Shown: one piece after another, positions 12,123-23,719 of the stretch
Layout of the letters: every line of letters begins with the position of its first letter
Numbering within the stretch: position 1 is the stretch's first letter
Assembly (NCBI GenBank): GCA_015698045.1
Contig: BLAL01000244.1
Coordinates: 434,001 to 498,000 of the forward strand
Length of the DNA stretch: 64,000 nucleotides
Origin: Rhizophagus clarus
Taxonomy: Eukaryota > Glomeromycota > Glomeromycetes > Glomerales > Glomeraceae
Direction of reading: 5' to 3'
Notes under the pieces: model-generated
Seen by the model: the letters and a program-made list of their open reading frames with translations, nothing else
What the model was told of the DNA's origin: nothing
Databases searched by the model: none
Made by a program: the position numbers and the translations under genes

Positions 12123-15115
12123 TTATTTATTTATTTATTTAAGTGAGGGATTGAGTCATCAATATGTATACATGAAAGAAACTAATCTAAAAAAAATGAG
12201 AAGTTAAAATTATGTTTATAAAGAATTAACCAAGGAAAACCCCAGCCTCACTTCTGATAATGGAATGATAGGACGTAGATAGCCTTTTAAAAAGGGTATT
12301 TAATCGAACCACGAAAGGGAGAAATTTAAGCACCTTTGTACCCCACCCAAAAATAATAACGAATTTAAACTAAAAGGTAAATAACTTTTTCTATTAACTA
12401 AATGGTTGTATCACGAGCCATGGTGTAAAAAATTGCTTGATGTCGCTATGATATAAGCGACTCAAGCGTCTATTATCTCTTTCGAATTATTAAAATCTGT
12501 TAGGTTGGACGATGAGAACAGTTCTGCGTAGTGACTCTAGCAAGTTTTGATGTGGTTTTTTGGTGATGATCAGTTATAAGACATTATATGACGTGATCTG
12601 GTATCTGAATTAATTGTTAGGTTATTGCTATTTGCTGAACAATTGCGCTTTTGAGAGGTACGCTTGAAGTTCTTAGCTTAGAGTAACTTGGTCGTAATGC
12701 ATCGCTCCAGTTTCCAACATTTGAATAAAAGGTTCTGGGATTTCCAAATGTTTTGTTTTAAAAATGTTACCAATTCACTGAAAATCTTTAATAATAATTG
12801 ATTGCTTTTTTTTCACTGAAGAATTTTGTGAAAATTGACGTGAACACGTTAGTGCAGAATCCTCTACAAGTGAGATAAAATGCATGGTCAGTTGACGAAG
12901 GTAACCAGTTGTCTGATGAATGAAAGCACCAGCTAAAAATGGGATTCGTTCAAAAGGTGTTTAATATATCTGCCTGTAATGTATCTTCAGATGATTGAAC
13001 TAAGGCTATAAAATGTAAAACAAGTATCTTAAATAAAGGTTTTATCTTTTTTAAGATGACAGGACATAACCATAAATGTTGATTGGTTTCGTTTGCAGAT
13101 TTATAATGCCAGCATAACAACTGGTCGGAAAATAGTTCTGAATTATACTTCTGCAAGATGTCCATGGTAGGTAACGAGTTAGCGCAATTTTTCATTTGCT
13201 ATGCTCTGAATTTTGTGAGTTTTTGACTTGTAAGTGAATTGTTAACAGGGTTATGGTTAAACCATTCTTTTGTCCATTTTCAATCTATGGCATTTTTGAA
13301 TGTAGCATTGCGAATGTCTTCTATTCGATAGTGTGCTCTGTATTTTGAAAACCTGAATTATTCTTTCATGACGAGAATACAAAATGTAAATTCTGTCATA
13401 TTTGGAATTATTTATAGCATGATTTAGGTAGATTGTGGCAGAATGCCTAAAAAAAGGAAACAAAAAGGGTTATCTTAGGGTACACTCTCTCACGTGAACG
13501 TAAGAATGAAAAATGGATGATGTAGGTGAGAGATCCTGTGATAGGGAGTTCAAACTTGAAAGTTGTGCAACTGATACTGAGTAAGTGTTAACATTAAAGT
13601 TTTGATTTATATTCCGCATTAGAACGGTATTTTCATTGTTTAAAAGTGCATAACTATTACTGAAGACGTAATGAGCGCCTTCATCTTTATTTTTGACTGT
13701 AGTGACACCCTGCTATGTACGTCTTAACGATGAAGAAGAGTGGACATCTTTATTCTTTAATGATCTGTATCTTTTTCAGGATAAATGGTGTATTGTTTTA
13801 ATTACAACATCTGAAGGATTATCTGAAACTAACATTGGCTTGTATGTATCTTAGCCATTGTTAGCAGAAGTTTTTTGCTTTTGATAAACTTGCTGTGTAA
13901 CTCTATTCCAATGTTTTAGTTATTTTTTACTATGTTTGATATCAAATTCTAAATTCTTGTAAAGTTTGAAGTATCGTCTTTTTCCTCGTAACTTATTTTG
14001 TATCGTTTTATCAAATTAATTGAATTTCCTAATGGTTACGTCATAACTAACTCTGAAACGAGTACTATGGATCCATTTATCTATTTTGTTTTCAGCTATG
14101 AAATCCATTTGCTTCTTGTAAATCAGATCATTTTTAACAATAAACGCTTATTTATGAGGTGTATGGATATACTTGGAGTGATGAGTGCATCACCAATGTT
14201 CATTAGAAAATACTCTACTGGCCACGTTTTTGCAATGGTTATCATCATTAGGATCGGAAGAACATCTGAAATAGAAGCCTAAATGAATAACTTCTTTTCT
14301 GTAACTAAATTTGATGTACATAGAAGTACTTCTATTTGAGGTATCTTTTAGAGAAGTACGACGTGATAATGCATTCAGCTTATCCACTAAGAATTGTTAT
14401 AATCTTTTGAAATACTTATCAATAATTCGTTTAGGAAATCAAAATATTTCCAATTTACCATTGGTGCGAATCTTGTAATTGTGTGCTGAAAGAACATGTG
14501 TCAAAAAGTTAGCAATAATAAACTTAACATTGGGTGACTTGCTTGTTGAGGTAAAAGCACATTTTGTACAATCTTGTATGGTGTCGGCATTATTTGTGTA
14601 AATGCGAAAGGGTAGATCTGGATGGGAAAGATCATTATCTGTTAACCGTAAATAGTAAAAAGCTCTTGCTCGTATTGAGGATGATCTTGGGTCATATGAT
14701 CTTGCGGTCTCGACTGGTACGCAGAACACAGTCTTGAAATTGTAAAGTTTCGAAGGATGGTAAATTTTTAAAGAAAATTTTGAGGGACTAATAGGTCCTT
14801 TATTTCTACTAGTCACTTCAGGTTTTCGAACTGGGTTATTTAGAACTTATGTGTTAGGGAGACTTGTATTCATAATATGAAGGGTGAACGTTAAGGTAAC
14901 TAATAAAGGCGTAGGAGTAACCAAGGAGACCAAACGGTCGATGACAAAAAAAAAAGTTGGCCTTTTGTATGAACATTAACTTATCTTTATATAAAAGGGG
15001 TAAAAACTCTACGAAAGCACTGGGAAAATCTTAGGCTCTTGTACGGTAAAAGCAAAACTTGGCAAAAGAGTGTTCTTTCAAACGGTTAAAAAAAAGTTGT
15101 ACCGTACAGGAGAGA
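12123..15115 (-). mobile_element. LINE (non-LTR retrotransposon), decayed, minus strand
   Basis: Flanked by an 18-bp direct repeat TTTTTGAATTTCAGTTAT (about 12105-12122 and 15118-15135), a typical LINE target duplication. The minus-strand 3' end carries a (TAAA)n tail, seen as TTTA repeats from 12123. A 3' coding segment (13195-12950, minus) has C-W-H-Y...ETNQHLWLC, like the CCHC-type domain after RNase H in LINE ORF2. A 125-codon open segment at 14816-14439 (minus) has a CX2C...HX4H arrangement of unknown role. No reverse transcriptase YxDD motif was found, so the element is internally deleted or badly decayed. It is younger than the MULE it interrupts. Confidence 0.65.
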
Positions 15116-15777
15116 GTTTTTGAATTTCAGTTATCTGAACCTAATTAAAGATTAACATCATTAATATAAATATCACCTGATTAACATTTTTCTTATATAT
15201 AATTTCATGAAGTTTTAATATTTGATAAACTGATATGATATGATATTATGTTTATTTATTATTATTGACAATAATACAAAATTTAGATTAATAGTAAGTG
15301 CTTTATTGGAGGATGAAACAGAATCTTCTTTTATATGAGTATTACAGCAATTAAAAAAAGCAACTTATAATGTTAATCCTCAAGTTATATATACAGATTG
15401 TGATCCTGCTATAGCAAATATAATAAATTTAATCTATCTAATATCAAAATATAATTTATGTATTTTTCACATTGATTTTAACCTTAAAAAGAATTTGAAA
15501 CCTAAACTGGGAACACAAAAGTTTAATGAATTTCATTTATTATTTTTTTCATATCGCAATAGTCTTATTTTAGAATTTTTTGAAACACAGTGAAAAATCC
15601 TAATTGAAAAATATTCAGAAACAGAAAAGTATTTAAAATGGATGCTTAATTCAATAAAAAAAACTGGGCAATTTGTTATATAAATGAAATATTTAATTGT
15701 AAAATAAATAGTACTTAACGAATTGAATTATTTAACTGGATGTTAAAAAAAGTTGTTCAAAAGAATTTTCTTTTATA

Positions 15778-16300
15778 TGGTGCTAGAAATCTATACTCAA
15801 CAATAAAATTGGAGTGCTTATAAATTTTCAGCACTTTAAAAAAATAAAGTTTTAAAGAAAATAAACTGGTAACTTTATTCTTCAAGACAAATACTATTAA
15901 ATTACCAGTCAGTTTTTCAAAAAAACATCTATATAAAAAGTTATAAGCGTTTAAAATTAGGTGATTTTTATATGATCAGCCTATTTTTAAAATAAAAACA
16001 AATCACGTGAATGCAATTTTATTGGTCAATTGTTATAATTCAAACTGTAATTTTCATTTCTAAACTTAATATTACTTATTAAAATCAACCTAAAAATTTT
16101 AATTCAATCCTTTATTTTTTTATTTCCAAAGCTGAATTTTTTTTTTTAAAAAAAAATTTCCTTTTATATTTATACTCGTATTTGATTGTCTTGTTTTTCT
16201 TACAAAATCATGAATTTCTATTGGCTATTTATCACTCACGTGACAGACAAAAAATTTGAAACAATTTTTGAATATTGTCAAGTATAGACTTTTGGCACCA
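15778..16300. mobile_element. 523-bp TA-flanked MITE inside the MULE
   Basis: Ends are TGGTGCTAGAAATCTATACT and the complement of TGGTGCCAAAAGTCTATACT, inverted over about 28 bp with five differences. TA flanks both sides (15776-15777, 16301-16302). Complementary blocks continue inward (a CACGTG-containing segment near 16005 and another near 16238), so the element can fold into a long hairpin. Removing it rejoins the MULE reading frame at NFLL-YQLT. No coding capacity. Confidence 0.8.
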
Positions 16301-16592
16301 TACCAACTTACTTAAGAAATTCAAAATATATTTAATAATGAAGTGAAATATGAATGTATAATCCAAATGCATAATATCTTACTTAAATAAAGTTTGGATG
16401 ATGTCTCTTCAAAGTTTTTTAAAAATATCAATAATATATGTAAAGAATTTTTAATACTTCATATTCTTACAACAACTCAAAATCAAATAAAACAATCATT
16501 TTTTTATAAAACATACTTAATTAATCAAAAATCTATTGAATAGGTATATATATTATAAGTTAAAGTTGAATTACACTGTATTTAATTTAGAA

Positions 16593-16740
16593 TTAAAACT
16601 AGGATTAAAGTTTGGATTAGAGAATTAGAGTTAAAGATTAAGATTAGGGATTAGAGTTAGGAATTAGGATTAGGAATTAGAGTTAGGAATTAAGGTTAAG
16701 GATTTGGATTAAGGTTAAATAAGATATTAGAAGTTAGGAT
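16593..16740. repeat. Degenerate TTAGGR-like repeats
   Basis: Irregular repeats of GGATTAGAGTTAGGAATTA, the G-rich complement of the tract at 4069-4250, lie inside the 3' part of the dead MULE. Only a few exact TTAGGG words occur, so a telomeric origin is suggestive but not proven. Confidence 0.5.
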
Positions 16741-17981
16741 TAGTATGATTAATTATGGGTTTTCATTAAAAAACTAAATACTAATAAAATTCCATATTTT
16801 TAGCAATCAATAGACAAAAATAATTATTAAAATAGTTACTAGGAGAATGATTATGAAGCAACATATATATTATTTTAGCATATAATTGAAAAAATATAAG
16901 TTTTATCATTAATTATTAAAATTTGGTAGATTAAATCCAAATTATCTTTAAAAAAATCTTACTTTGTCATTTTGTTGATAGTTGGAAGTCATTTTTGCAT
17001 TTATAATCTTTTAATATTCTTTGGAATTTCTTGTAAGCATTTTTATAAAGTTCTTAGAAAAATTTCACAAGCAAAATTTTATATTACATTGATAAATCAA
17101 CATTGATATCAGAATATAAAATTGAATATGACTGATAGTGATTTGGCTTTATTAAATACAATATCACTTATTAAGAGTTATACCAATATTATCTTTAATA
17201 AAATAAATTTAAGTATATTAATCAGATTTGTAAAGAGTAAGTATATACAAAAAATTTACAAAGTATTGTTTTAGTTAAAGCAAGATATGAAAGATTTTTA
17301 GAACTTGCAAGAAAATTATTGATATAGTATAAACGTTAGACTGTTTTAATGAAGTGAATGAAATGATTCAAAATTTCATAGATGAAAAACAATAGAAGTT
17401 ATTGCAAAAATATCAAGAAATATCTATGGATAAAGATAATGTTAACGAAAAAGAAAATGAAATTAAATATTGTAATCTAATCTCTTTAAAGTATTATGGA
17501 CGACCTCCAAATAGATATCTAAGTAAAGGTAAAGCTGTAAAGCAAAAAAAAATGAAAATTAATCATGTAAAATCAGATGACTTATTAAAAAATAAAGAGA
17601 TAGATGTGCATAATAAAAAACAGAGATGATGTAAGGAATGTTAAAAAACTGGACATAATTTACATAATTGTAAAAATAAAGTACTTAATGAAAAAAATTG
17701 AAATGTATTCAAATAATGTATAAGTTACTATGCGTAATTAACTAATATAATCATGTGACTGCAACTACAATTATCATTACTAGTGATGATAATTAGCAAT
17801 TTTCTTTAAATAATACCTTAAATTAATATAAATTTTGATAAGCTTATTAATATTTATATTAACATACATATTAAATAACCAATTAATTAATTTAATTTAA
17901 AATAAAAAATTCAATAATTATATAATGTATACCAATTATTCTTTTGTAATTAAATATAATATTAATATTACAAGTTTATTA

Positions 17982-19850
17982 CCGTATTTTTCCAATATTA
18001 AGCATCCCATTTTTGCAGGGATTTTGTGCGAAAAGTTTGGGGGGATGCTTAATTTTGGCAGTTTTAGAAAAATGTCTTTTAAACGTCTTTAAAATCAATT
18101 TACAATTCGTTAAAAAATTTTGCAAAAAAAAAGTTCTGGCGAAAAAATCTGTAAAATGTTTCACAATGATGCAATTCTGCGTAATGATATAATAAGGGGT
18201 TTTTTAGCAATTACGCGACTTTTACAACTTCGCGACTTGACAACTTCACAACCTTTACAACTTTCGCGCGACCTTCATATCTTCCGAAAATTTGAGTTTC
18301 ACACACTATGCCAAAAGTTATTAAACGCCAACGTGCTTCGTATTCTATTGAACAGAAAAAGGAAGTTGTTACCTATGCTCGTCAACGTGGAAGAAATGAA
18401 GCAGCTAGACATTTTGACCTTGACAAATCTATGGTTGGACGCTGGGTTAAGGCAAGTGAAAGTTGGACAAGTGAAATAAAAAATAATACTATGCGGGTGG
18501 GTTCTGGCCGAAAAGCTTATTTTCCTGAAGCTGAGGCGAAATTATACAATTGGGTAATTGTGCAAAGGAAAAAGGCGCTAGCTGTAACTTTTGTGACTGT
18601 AAGACTTCAAATGTTTGAAATTTTGAGAGAACCGGATATGGTAGCACTATATGGAGAATTAGCAAATAATTTTATGGCAACATTTCGATGGTTAACTGCA
18701 TTTATGAAACGGCACAATTTGGCTTTGCGTAGACGTACAAGAATATCCCAGAAACTTCCAGAACAATTGGAAGAATCATTGGAAAGTTTTTATCGATTTG
18801 TTATTCGTCTTAGGATAAAAAATTCTATTGAGATGTGTAATATCTTTAATATGGATGAAACACCAGTCTGGTTTGACATGGCTGGAAATTTCACCATTAA
18901 TCAAAAGGGTGAGAAAACAGTTCATATTCGTGGGACAGGTAACGAAAATAATCGGTTTACTGTTGTCTTAACATGCGCAGCAGGTAAAAATCTCCATTAT
19001 TTATTTGATTGTTATAAAATGTAATTTTACTTAAATCTTTTTTATTTACAGATGGAACAAAATTGCCGCCAATTTGCATTTTTAAAGGAAAGCAAATGCC
19101 GCGTGGTGAAAAGGCCCCTCCTGGTGTGATCGTATGGTTTCAAGAAAGCGGATGGATGAATGCTGACTTGATGAAACATTACGTTAGTTACTTAAATCAG
19201 ATAAGAATGTCAAGTGGCCAATCCAGACTTCCGGCTATGATGGTATACGATTCCTTTAGAGGGCATCTAGAGGAATCTGTTAAACAAAAATTTAAGGAAA
19301 ATCATGTTGAACTTGCAGTAATCCCAGGTGGCTTAACAAGTATTTGTCAACCACTCGATGTTGCCATTAATAAACCTTTTAAAGATAATCTTCGTAGAGA
19401 GTGGTACCATTGGATGAATAATGGTGGTGCTGGGTATACTCCTGCTGGAAATCTTTGACGTGCAAAAATAAGTGAGGTATGTGGGTGGGTCAAACGTTCT
19501 TGGAATAATGTTTCTGAAGAAATTATCATTCGTGCCTTTAAGAAGTGTGGTATATCAAATGCCTTAGATGGAACGGAAGATGATGAAATTTACAAAGAAA
19601 TTGACGAAGTCCTTGATGAAATTCAAAATGAAATGGACAATGATGTGGAGGAAGAAATGGAAATTATTGATTTGAATGATAGTTAAATTCTTTTATTTGT
19701 AAATATATATAATGTAATTTTGTTTTTTTGATAATATAATAAAATTAATAAGTGGTCGGAGAGGTGCTTATTTTCAGTTTATGCTTGATATCGTGCAAAG
19801 TAAGGGGGGGTGCTTAATTTTGGTGGGTGCTTAATATTGGAAAAATACGG
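17982..19850 (+). mobile_element. Pogo-type DNA transposon with perfect 23-bp TIRs
   Basis: The 23-bp terminal inverted repeats (CCGTATTTTTCCAATATTAA then GCA) are identical at both ends, and TA flanks the element (17980-17981, 19851-19852). Inside each end lies a related word, GGGG(A/G)TGCTTAATTTTGG, in the same orientation at 18038-18056 and 19804-19823, probably an extra transposase site. The element carries one intron-containing transposase gene. Identical ends and a nearly open gene mark it as a recent insertion compared with its neighbours. Confidence 0.9.
18308..19685 (+). CDS. Pogo/Tigger-like transposase with one intron, one premature stop
   Basis: Cut-and-paste transposase. Exon 1 is 18308-18983 and the intron is 18984-19051 (GTAAAA...TTACAG, 68 nt). 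Exon 2 starts at 19052 and restores TCAADGTKLPP, the conserved core of the family. The N-terminus has a CENP-B-type helix-turn-helix (SIEQKKEVVTYARQRGRNEA...MVGRWV). DDE residues lie in NMDETPVWFD, VYDSFRGH and CQPLDVAINKPFK. A TGA at 19456-19458 interrupts the frame. Beyond it the same frame continues for about 75 codons (RAKISEVCGWVKRSWNNV, then an acidic tail) to TAA at 19683-19685. The TGA sits where Arg (CGA) is expected. The catalytic core lies upstream of the stop, so the truncated protein may keep some activity; this is inference. Confidence 0.85.
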
Positions 19851-19852
19851 TA

Positions 19853-20749
19853 TATCAAATATCATTTCAATAATCATATTATCATATATGATATTTCTAT
19901 AATTATATCAATATTCATGATAATATTATAATAAAAGAATTGTAATATACTATCAAAAAAATATATATTGATAATAAAGAATATTTTTAATTATACTTAA
20001 AATTCTATTTATCTTAATTTTGATAAGATAAAATCCTAAATAATTATAATTAAAATTATCATATATTCTATATATTATTTTTCTAAATTTAATTTAAAAA
20101 CTATAGGTATAAATTTTAATAAAAAAATTGTTTTATTATTATTTATAATTTTATAATTTAAAAAATAATATTTATTAATAAATTTAATTATTTTTCATAC
20201 CTATGATGTATTACATCCTTTTTTATTACCTGTATTATACCTAAAGTTGCTTGCCAAAAATCAATAAGCCAATGTCGAAATGTCAAAACTAAAAATATGT
20301 CAAAATGCCAAAATGCCAGAATAGTTTTGACATATCAAAATTGCCGAAACTGTACAAAATTATTAAAATAGTTTCAGCATGTTGAAATTGCTAAAATTAA
20401 AACATCACTCTTATGATATATAAAATATTAAGATTTTAGTTACAATTGATTCAAAATTGAACAATCCTAATTAATAAAGTTTATATAGATATTGATAAAG
20501 TTTGATACAATTTTGATATAAGTTTGATAGATTAATTGTAATTTGTAATATTCTAACCATATAGCATGCATATTAAAAATTTAGTAAAAAAAAAAATTTA
20601 AAATTAAACACGTAAAAAACTAAAATTTATTGCAATACTTTATTTTATTGTTGTAATTGAAATTGATTTTTGGATTAAATAATAAATTATTATATTTAAA
20701 AAAAGTTTTTATATTATTATTTGTAATAAAAAAATTTTATTGACTAGGT
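19853..20749. other. AT-rich spacer
   Basis: No gene recognised. Between 20275 and 20400 a cluster of CAAAATGCCAAAATGCCAGA-type words and TTTTGACATGTCAAAA-like palindromes occurs. The same words return at 21400-21500. They may be ends of an unidentified repeat that brackets the exon-like array at 20750-21125. Confidence 0.4.
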
Positions 20750-21125
20750 TCATCTAAAAGTCTGACAACCTAAAAAAATAAAAAAAAAATATTCAGTTAG
20801 TACTTTTTTTAATATATTAAAAAAATTCCTCTTATTTTCCACTAAATTTACTTACGTATATTTCAAGTTTAAGTTCGTTCAAGAAGTTTAACAATCTAAA
20901 AAAAAATTAGTATGTTTTTTCAATATATTAAAAAAAATCTCTTCTTACTAATTTGCGTACATTTCAAGTTTGGGTTTGTTCAAAAAGTCTGACAACCTAA
21001 AAAAAAAAGAAATAGAAGAATGTTAGTATATTTCTTCAATATATTAAAAACAAATCTCCTTCCACTCCCTACTAACTTACTTGCATACATTTCAAGTTCA
21101 GGTTTGTTCAAGAAGTCCAGCAACC
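20750..21125 (-). repeat. Exon-like tandem array, family 2 (minus strand, 4 copies)
   Basis: Units of about 110-120 bp. On the minus strand a T-tract ending in TAG precedes a core starting GTTGTCAGACTT or GTTGCTGGACTT and ending CTTGAAAT, followed by GTAC, GTATG or GTAAG. Core spans are 20856-20895 (40 nt), 20961-20996 (36 nt) and 21089-21124 (36 nt); a fourth ends at 20769 and looks truncated. The core matches that of the array at 27650-28109. It also shares its start (GTTGCCGG) and end (GGACT..GGAAT) with family 1, so the families look related. Confidence 0.6.
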
Positions 21126-21579
21126 TAAAGAAAAAAATATATATATAAAAGAAACGTTAGTATATTTCTTCAATATATTAAAAAAAATCCCCTTCTAAAG
21201 AAAAAAAAAAATAAAAATAAATTTTTTTTTTATCCAGTTTAAAAAAAAACTGTAACCATTTTTTTTCAAAAAAAAAGATTATCTACGATCAGTAAATTGG
21301 TTCATATGACTGATATTAAAACTGATCAGAAATCTGCAAACTGTAAATTAACGAATGCCAAAACTATAAGTATATCATATGATATACTACGCTAAAATTT
21401 TAAAATAGTTTTGACATGTCAAAACTATTTCAGCATTTTGACAAATCAGAAGGTCAATATCAAAATGTCGAAATAGTTCAACAATTTTGACATGTCAAAA
21501 CTCCTTAGTTTTAGCAGGCAACTTTAATCATACCGTACAGCGCTGCATACAGTACCCCCTGGAATAATACCCCCTTAAT

Positions 21580-21715
21580 TAGTACTGGATATTATTCAAG
21601 TTTACATTCTAGTATTTATAAAAAGTACCTTGATACTAATCAAGAACTGATTTTGTATAGTACCTGGTATTAATCAATTATCGATTTTGCAAAGTACCCA
21701 GTACTAATCATTTAT
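21580..21715. repeat. Subterminal direct repeats of the pogo element
   Basis: Four copies of an AGTACCTGGTATTAATCAA-like word spaced about 40-60 bp follow the left terminal repeat. Variants are AGTACTGGATATTATTCAAG, AGTACCTTGATACTAATCAA, AGTACCTGGTATTAATCAAT and AGTACCCAGTACTAATCA. Such arrays next to a TIR are typical transposase-binding regions; that role is inferred. Confidence 0.6.
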
Positions 21716-21849
21716 ATATTATAATAAACAAATTAAATACAATAATATTATATTAACTTTAATAAATAAATTAACTTATAAACGTAAAAAAAAACTTTGA
21801 AAACCAATTTTATTAACGATTAATAAGTATTGTTACATGATTAAAGCTA

Positions 21850-22712
21850 CTTGTCAATCATCCTATACATTAACATAATTTGTTCCTTGATTATAGTAAC
21901 CATAGTATTCATCATCATATCCATTCTCTTCTCATTCGTATTTCTCCTCTTCATCCTCTTTTCCTCTCTCATCAACATATTTCTCATCTGTTTCCTCTTC
22001 CTCATCAACATATTCTTCATCTGTTTCCTCATCCATTTCCCCTTCTCACTAATATATTCGTCATCTGTCTCCCCTTCCTTATCTTCTTCATTGCCATATT
22101 CATTATCTGATAGTATTTCTACTTCATCCTCCAGCTGATTTTCTTGTCCAAGATGGTTATAATTAAAAATCTAGTCATCTTCAGCTCCATCACGCTTATT
22201 AAAGATGTCACAGCATTTAAAAGATTTATGAATCAAATTAACATCAACTGCATTCCATGAATCTCTAACCCAATTTGCTACAGTTTCGTAAGAGGGCTTT
22301 TTTAAATTACCAGCTGGTGTTAACTCTTTTACGGCTTCTGCCATCTACTCATTATAGTTTCATCGCATCTATAAGATAATAATAATAAGTTTTAATAATT
22401 TTTTTTATTATAACTAGAAATCAAAAAGCAAAATAGAAATTAAATGATAATATCAAAGTGATCAGGGTAATAATTATTACCTTGGTCTTAAATGATTTAT
22501 TCACTGAAACATCTAAGGGTTGAAGGCGGGATATTAATCCTTTGGGAATTATAGCAATATTGGTATTTTTTTTACCAAAATGCCTTTTAACAAAATCAAC
22601 TATGTGGGCAGAAAACAAATCCAAACCAATAATGACTGTAGATTAAAAATTCTTTCACGTTTAGTTTAAATGTTTTCAATCTAATAAAGCATCTTGTTTT
22701 CATTCATCCACC
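21850..22712 (-). pseudogene. Pogo-like transposase, C-terminal half (decayed)
   Basis: Minus-strand reading: GWMNENKMLY*IEN, an AG-bounded stretch, then S-L-L-V-W, SAHIVDFVKRHFGKKN, IAIIPKGLISRLQPLDVSVN and KSFKTK (third Asp region). A donor GTAATAAT near 22482 and an acceptor TTATAG near 22368 define an intron. After it come MR*NYNE*MAEAVKEL, then TPAGNLKK, WVRDSWNAV and an acidic tail (ETDEEYVDEEEE repeats). Both stops in the MR*NYNE* stretch stand where the family has Trp, so TGG became TGA and TAG. The N-terminal half is at 33023-33840, on the far side of the nested insertion. Cannot encode a working transposase. Confidence 0.7.
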
Positions 22713-22985
22713 TAAAGATGTTAACCGTAACTGTAATTATAACACTGGTCAAAATCAATTCTATCAGGTACATATTGGAGACTTATATATTGGCGGCTAA
22801 TCGGATAAATATCAGGTATTTTTACATATTGGGTACCCGATTTATTACACTTCAAAATATGCCTAATTACTAAGACCCCGATATCTAAACTATTGGTCAC
22901 CGATATGTTATTTAATATATATTAGGCACAGTTCTATCTTACATATATCGGGTACCTGATATGTGATACAAATTTTAATACGTTA

Positions 22986-23700
22986 GATTTCATATTATAT
23001 AACGTATTAAGAAATTTTTTAGAATTTACTTTCTTTATAGATTTTTCTTTTTAGAAATTTTTAATTCGTTTAATGTAGTTAAAAAATTTTTATTGTCTTA
23101 TTTGTTGAATGCATTATCAAGTTTATAAATTTTTTGTAAAGTGTTTAAAAGTATAATTATTATTGTTAATATTTTTATTTTATTACGTATTTTATTACAA
23201 TAAATTAATAAAAAAGTTACATATATTGGCAGATTTATTTCATCATCCAAATATATTAAATTTTGTTATACAATGTATTATAAAAGTTAAAGATATGCAA
23301 TATAATAATCCAAAAAAAGTGCGTACAATTTTAAAAAATGCAATTTAGGACGATTTTAATTTTGGCCAGAATTAACATAATTTTGGCTAGATTTAACATA
23401 ATTTTGGCTAGATTTAATATACCGTAACTGGTAATATGATAGTAATGATATTTAGTCAAACAAAAAAGAAAAAACTTTAACGTTACAATCTATAAAATCT
23501 ATAATTACAAAGACAATTTCACATTTAATAATTTGTTGAATAATAATTAATATCACTATAAAAGAAAATTGTATGAAAGAAATTATATTTTAATCAAAAG
23601 AAAAAAAATTACACCACAATGTATATATGAATTTATAAAAAAATTGAACCACAATTGCACAATTTTAACTGTAATATTAATGCTATAGTTCTATACTAAT
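22986..23700. other. AT-rich interior of the CACTGG element
   Basis: No gene recognised. Three copies of ATTTTGGCTAGATTTAA / TTTTGGCCAGAATTAAC lie at 23357-23420, a motif seen elsewhere in the window. The remainder is low complexity. Confidence 0.4.
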
Positions 23701-23719
23701 TGCAAATGCACTGCAATAT

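Larger units (their letters stand above)
11443..17690 (+). pseudogene. Decayed MULE transposase (FAR1-like), split by two insertions
   Basis: Three segments in order. The N-terminal FAR1-like part (11443-12060) contains YALQEEFTYKKTRVEYY, ISKKVVNLEDQ and YPWQVNILKPKK, then a HIHNYNMN patch. The DDE part (15255-15777) contains DNNTKFRLIVSALLEDE and VIYTDCDPAIANII, then CIFHIDFNLKKNL. The tail (16303-17690) has Y-Y-G-R-P-P-N-R and a CX2CX4HX4C zinc knuckle (C-K-E-C..TGHNLHNC) near 17628-17675. This order is that of Mutator-like transposases common in glomeromycotan genomes. The frame is broken by several stops and shifts. A LINE (12123-15115) and a MITE (15778-16300) sit inside it. I did not find MULE terminal repeats or a 9-bp duplication. 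Cannot encode an active protein. Confidence 0.75.

Noticed and set aside
18120-18479. 119-codon frame overlapping the pogo gene start
   Set aside because: Different frame from the clear transposase; no family match and it crosses the promoter region.
21847-22138. Met/Lys/Arg-rich and Ile/Phe/Leu-rich frames
   Set aside because: Alternative frames of the acidic C-terminal repeat region of the decayed pogo transposase.
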